This document shows positions 43,798 through 44,485 of a stretch of DNA of 44,485 bases, one piece after another. The translations under genes were made by a program, and so were the position numbers. Origin of the DNA: Oscillospiraceae bacterium (GTDB lineage Bacteria > Bacillota > Clostridia > Oscillospirales > Oscillospiraceae); assembly GCA_017436955.1 (NCBI GenBank), contig JAFSCD010000004.1, forward strand, positions 1-44,485. Direction: 5' to 3'. How positions within the stretch are numbered: position 1 is the first letter of the stretch; every line of letters starts with the position of its first letter. Below the pieces are notes generated by a model. That model made no database searches and was not told the DNA's origin. It saw only the letters and a program-made list of their open reading frames with translations.

Positions 43798-44079
43798 ATG
43801 GACACTAAAAAAGATAGTAAAATCCCAAAATGCGGGAATTTGGCCGATTTGCGCAAATCAAAGACGGTCGTAGGGGCAAAACAGCTCCGCAAAGCGCTCC
43901 AAAACGGCAGCGCGAGAGCCGTGTTTCTTGCCCAAAACGCTGACCCGTTCCTGACCGAGCCGATTGCCGCTCTGTGTCAGCAGTACCACATTCCCATCCG
44001 CTGGGTCGACACCATGCTTGCGCTGGGTGCAGCCTGCGGCATTGATGTGGGTGCGGCAGCTGCCGCCATTGTGGAATAA
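43798..44079 (+). CDS. Ribosomal L7Ae-like K-turn RNA-binding protein
   Basis: The 93-residue protein matches the YbxF/YlxQ-type L7Ae family found between rpoC and rpsL in Firmicutes: KTVVGAKQLRKALQNGSARAVFLAQNADPFLTEPIAALCQ and MLALGAACGIDVGAAAAAIV. It has about 15 extra N-terminal residues (MDTKKDSKIPKCGN) compared with Bacillus. The ATG follows the -10 box so closely that the message would be leaderless, or translation starts at a later TTG/GTG codon. Confidence 0.88.
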   Translation: MDTKKDSKIPKCGNLADLRKSKTVVGAKQLRKALQNGSARAVFLAQNADPFLTEPIAALCQQYHIPIRWVDTMLALGAACGIDVGAAAAAIVE

Positions 44080-44150
44080 CCCCGGTTCTAACGGATCTTC
44101 CGTAGAATATATGCCACCTTTAGGTGAGAACAAAAGAAAGGAGAAATTTG

Positions 44151-44485
44151 ATGCCTACTTTTAATCAGCTCGTTAAGTATGGCCGCCAGCAGGTCACCTA
44201 CAAGTCCACCGCTCCTGCTCTGCAGAGAGGTCTGAACACTCTGGAGAACAAGGCTACCAATCTGCCTTCCCCCCAGAAGCGCGGTGTTTGCACTGCTGTC
44301 CGTACCACCACTCCCAAGAAGCCGAACTCCGCTCTGCGTAAGATCGCCCGTGTGCGTCTGACCAACGGTATGGAAGTTTCCGCTTATATCCCCGGTGTTG
44401 GCCATAACCTGCAGGAGCACTCTGTGGTGCTGATCCGCGGCGGTCGTGTTAAGGACCTTCCCGGTGTGCGTTACCACATCATCCG
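44151..44485 (+). CDS. rpsL: 30S ribosomal protein S12, 3' end cut by window
   Basis: The first 111 residues are present: [76 protein letters not shown]. Both Lys residues tied to streptomycin response (in PKKPNS and GRVKDL) are wild type. AAAGGAG precedes the start. Translation must continue beyond 44485. Confidence 0.97.
   Translation, partial: MPTFNQLVKYGRQQVTYKSTAPALQRGLNTLENKATNLPSPQKRGVCTAVRTTTPKKPNSALRKIARVRLTNGMEVSAYIPGVGHNLQEHSVVLIRGGRVKDLPGVRYHII

Overview
The window looks like chromosomal DNA from an endospore-forming, anaerobic Clostridia-type Firmicute, most likely in the Oscillospiraceae/Ruminococcaceae range. The evidence is spmA/spmB, an AbrB-type transition regulator, rpoB-rpoC followed by an L7Ae-like gene and rpsL, a Re-citrate synthase of the Clostridium kluyveri type, many consensus sigma-A promoters with 16-17 base spacers, strong GGAGG ribosome binding sites, and palindromic intergenic repeats of a style common in gut Clostridia. 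Family names are recognised from motifs; no database search was run.

Layout. 1-360: three tRNA genes (Phe, Gly, Cys) and a terminator. 362-535: an array of small hairpins inside a larger palindrome. 591-1118: a nicotinamidase-like hydrolase. 1255-12694: an accessory block, all on the + strand. It holds a PcfJ-like protein, a CARF-PD-(D/E)XK nuclease of the Card1/DUF1887 type, a giant Clp-receiver-FtsH fusion protease, a four-helix membrane protein with Rossmann and RyR-like regions, a stand-alone RyR-domain protein, a DnaA domain III-like ATPase and a calcineurin-like phosphoesterase. No cas gene or CRISPR array lies nearby. This block is the best candidate for an undescribed system, possibly nucleotide-sensing defence or stress signalling.

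12709-16000: convergent terminator and repeat, spmB-spmA, an AbrB-like regulator, and two TMEM164/YwaF-like membrane proteins. 16061-21214: a translationally coupled operon (Re-citrate synthase, GntR regulator, aconitase, isocitrate dehydrogenase) that makes 2-oxoglutarate for glutamate, with a GntR-type palindrome over its promoter. 21222-22154: a third TMEM164-like gene. 22198-29038: a six-gene envelope glycoconjugate operon (GT2-GtrA fusion, phosphodiester glycosidase, anchored protein, PAP2 phosphatase, GT2, GT-C type membrane protein). 29171-31386: a palindromic repeat, a NahK-like sugar kinase and an RDD membrane protein.

31390-31716: a short independent - strand transcript with its own promoter and terminator that carries a chain of overlapping tiny reading frames. 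31792-34583: NUDIX hydrolase, a phosphoribosyltransferase-like gene behind a probable attenuator, a flavin split-barrel protein, a subtilase remnant and a small anchored protein. 34657-44485: glycerol-1-phosphate dehydrogenase, then rpoB-rpoC with their own promoter and structured leader (no rplJ/rplL immediately upstream), an L7Ae-like gene with an almost leaderless promoter, and rpsL cut by the window end.
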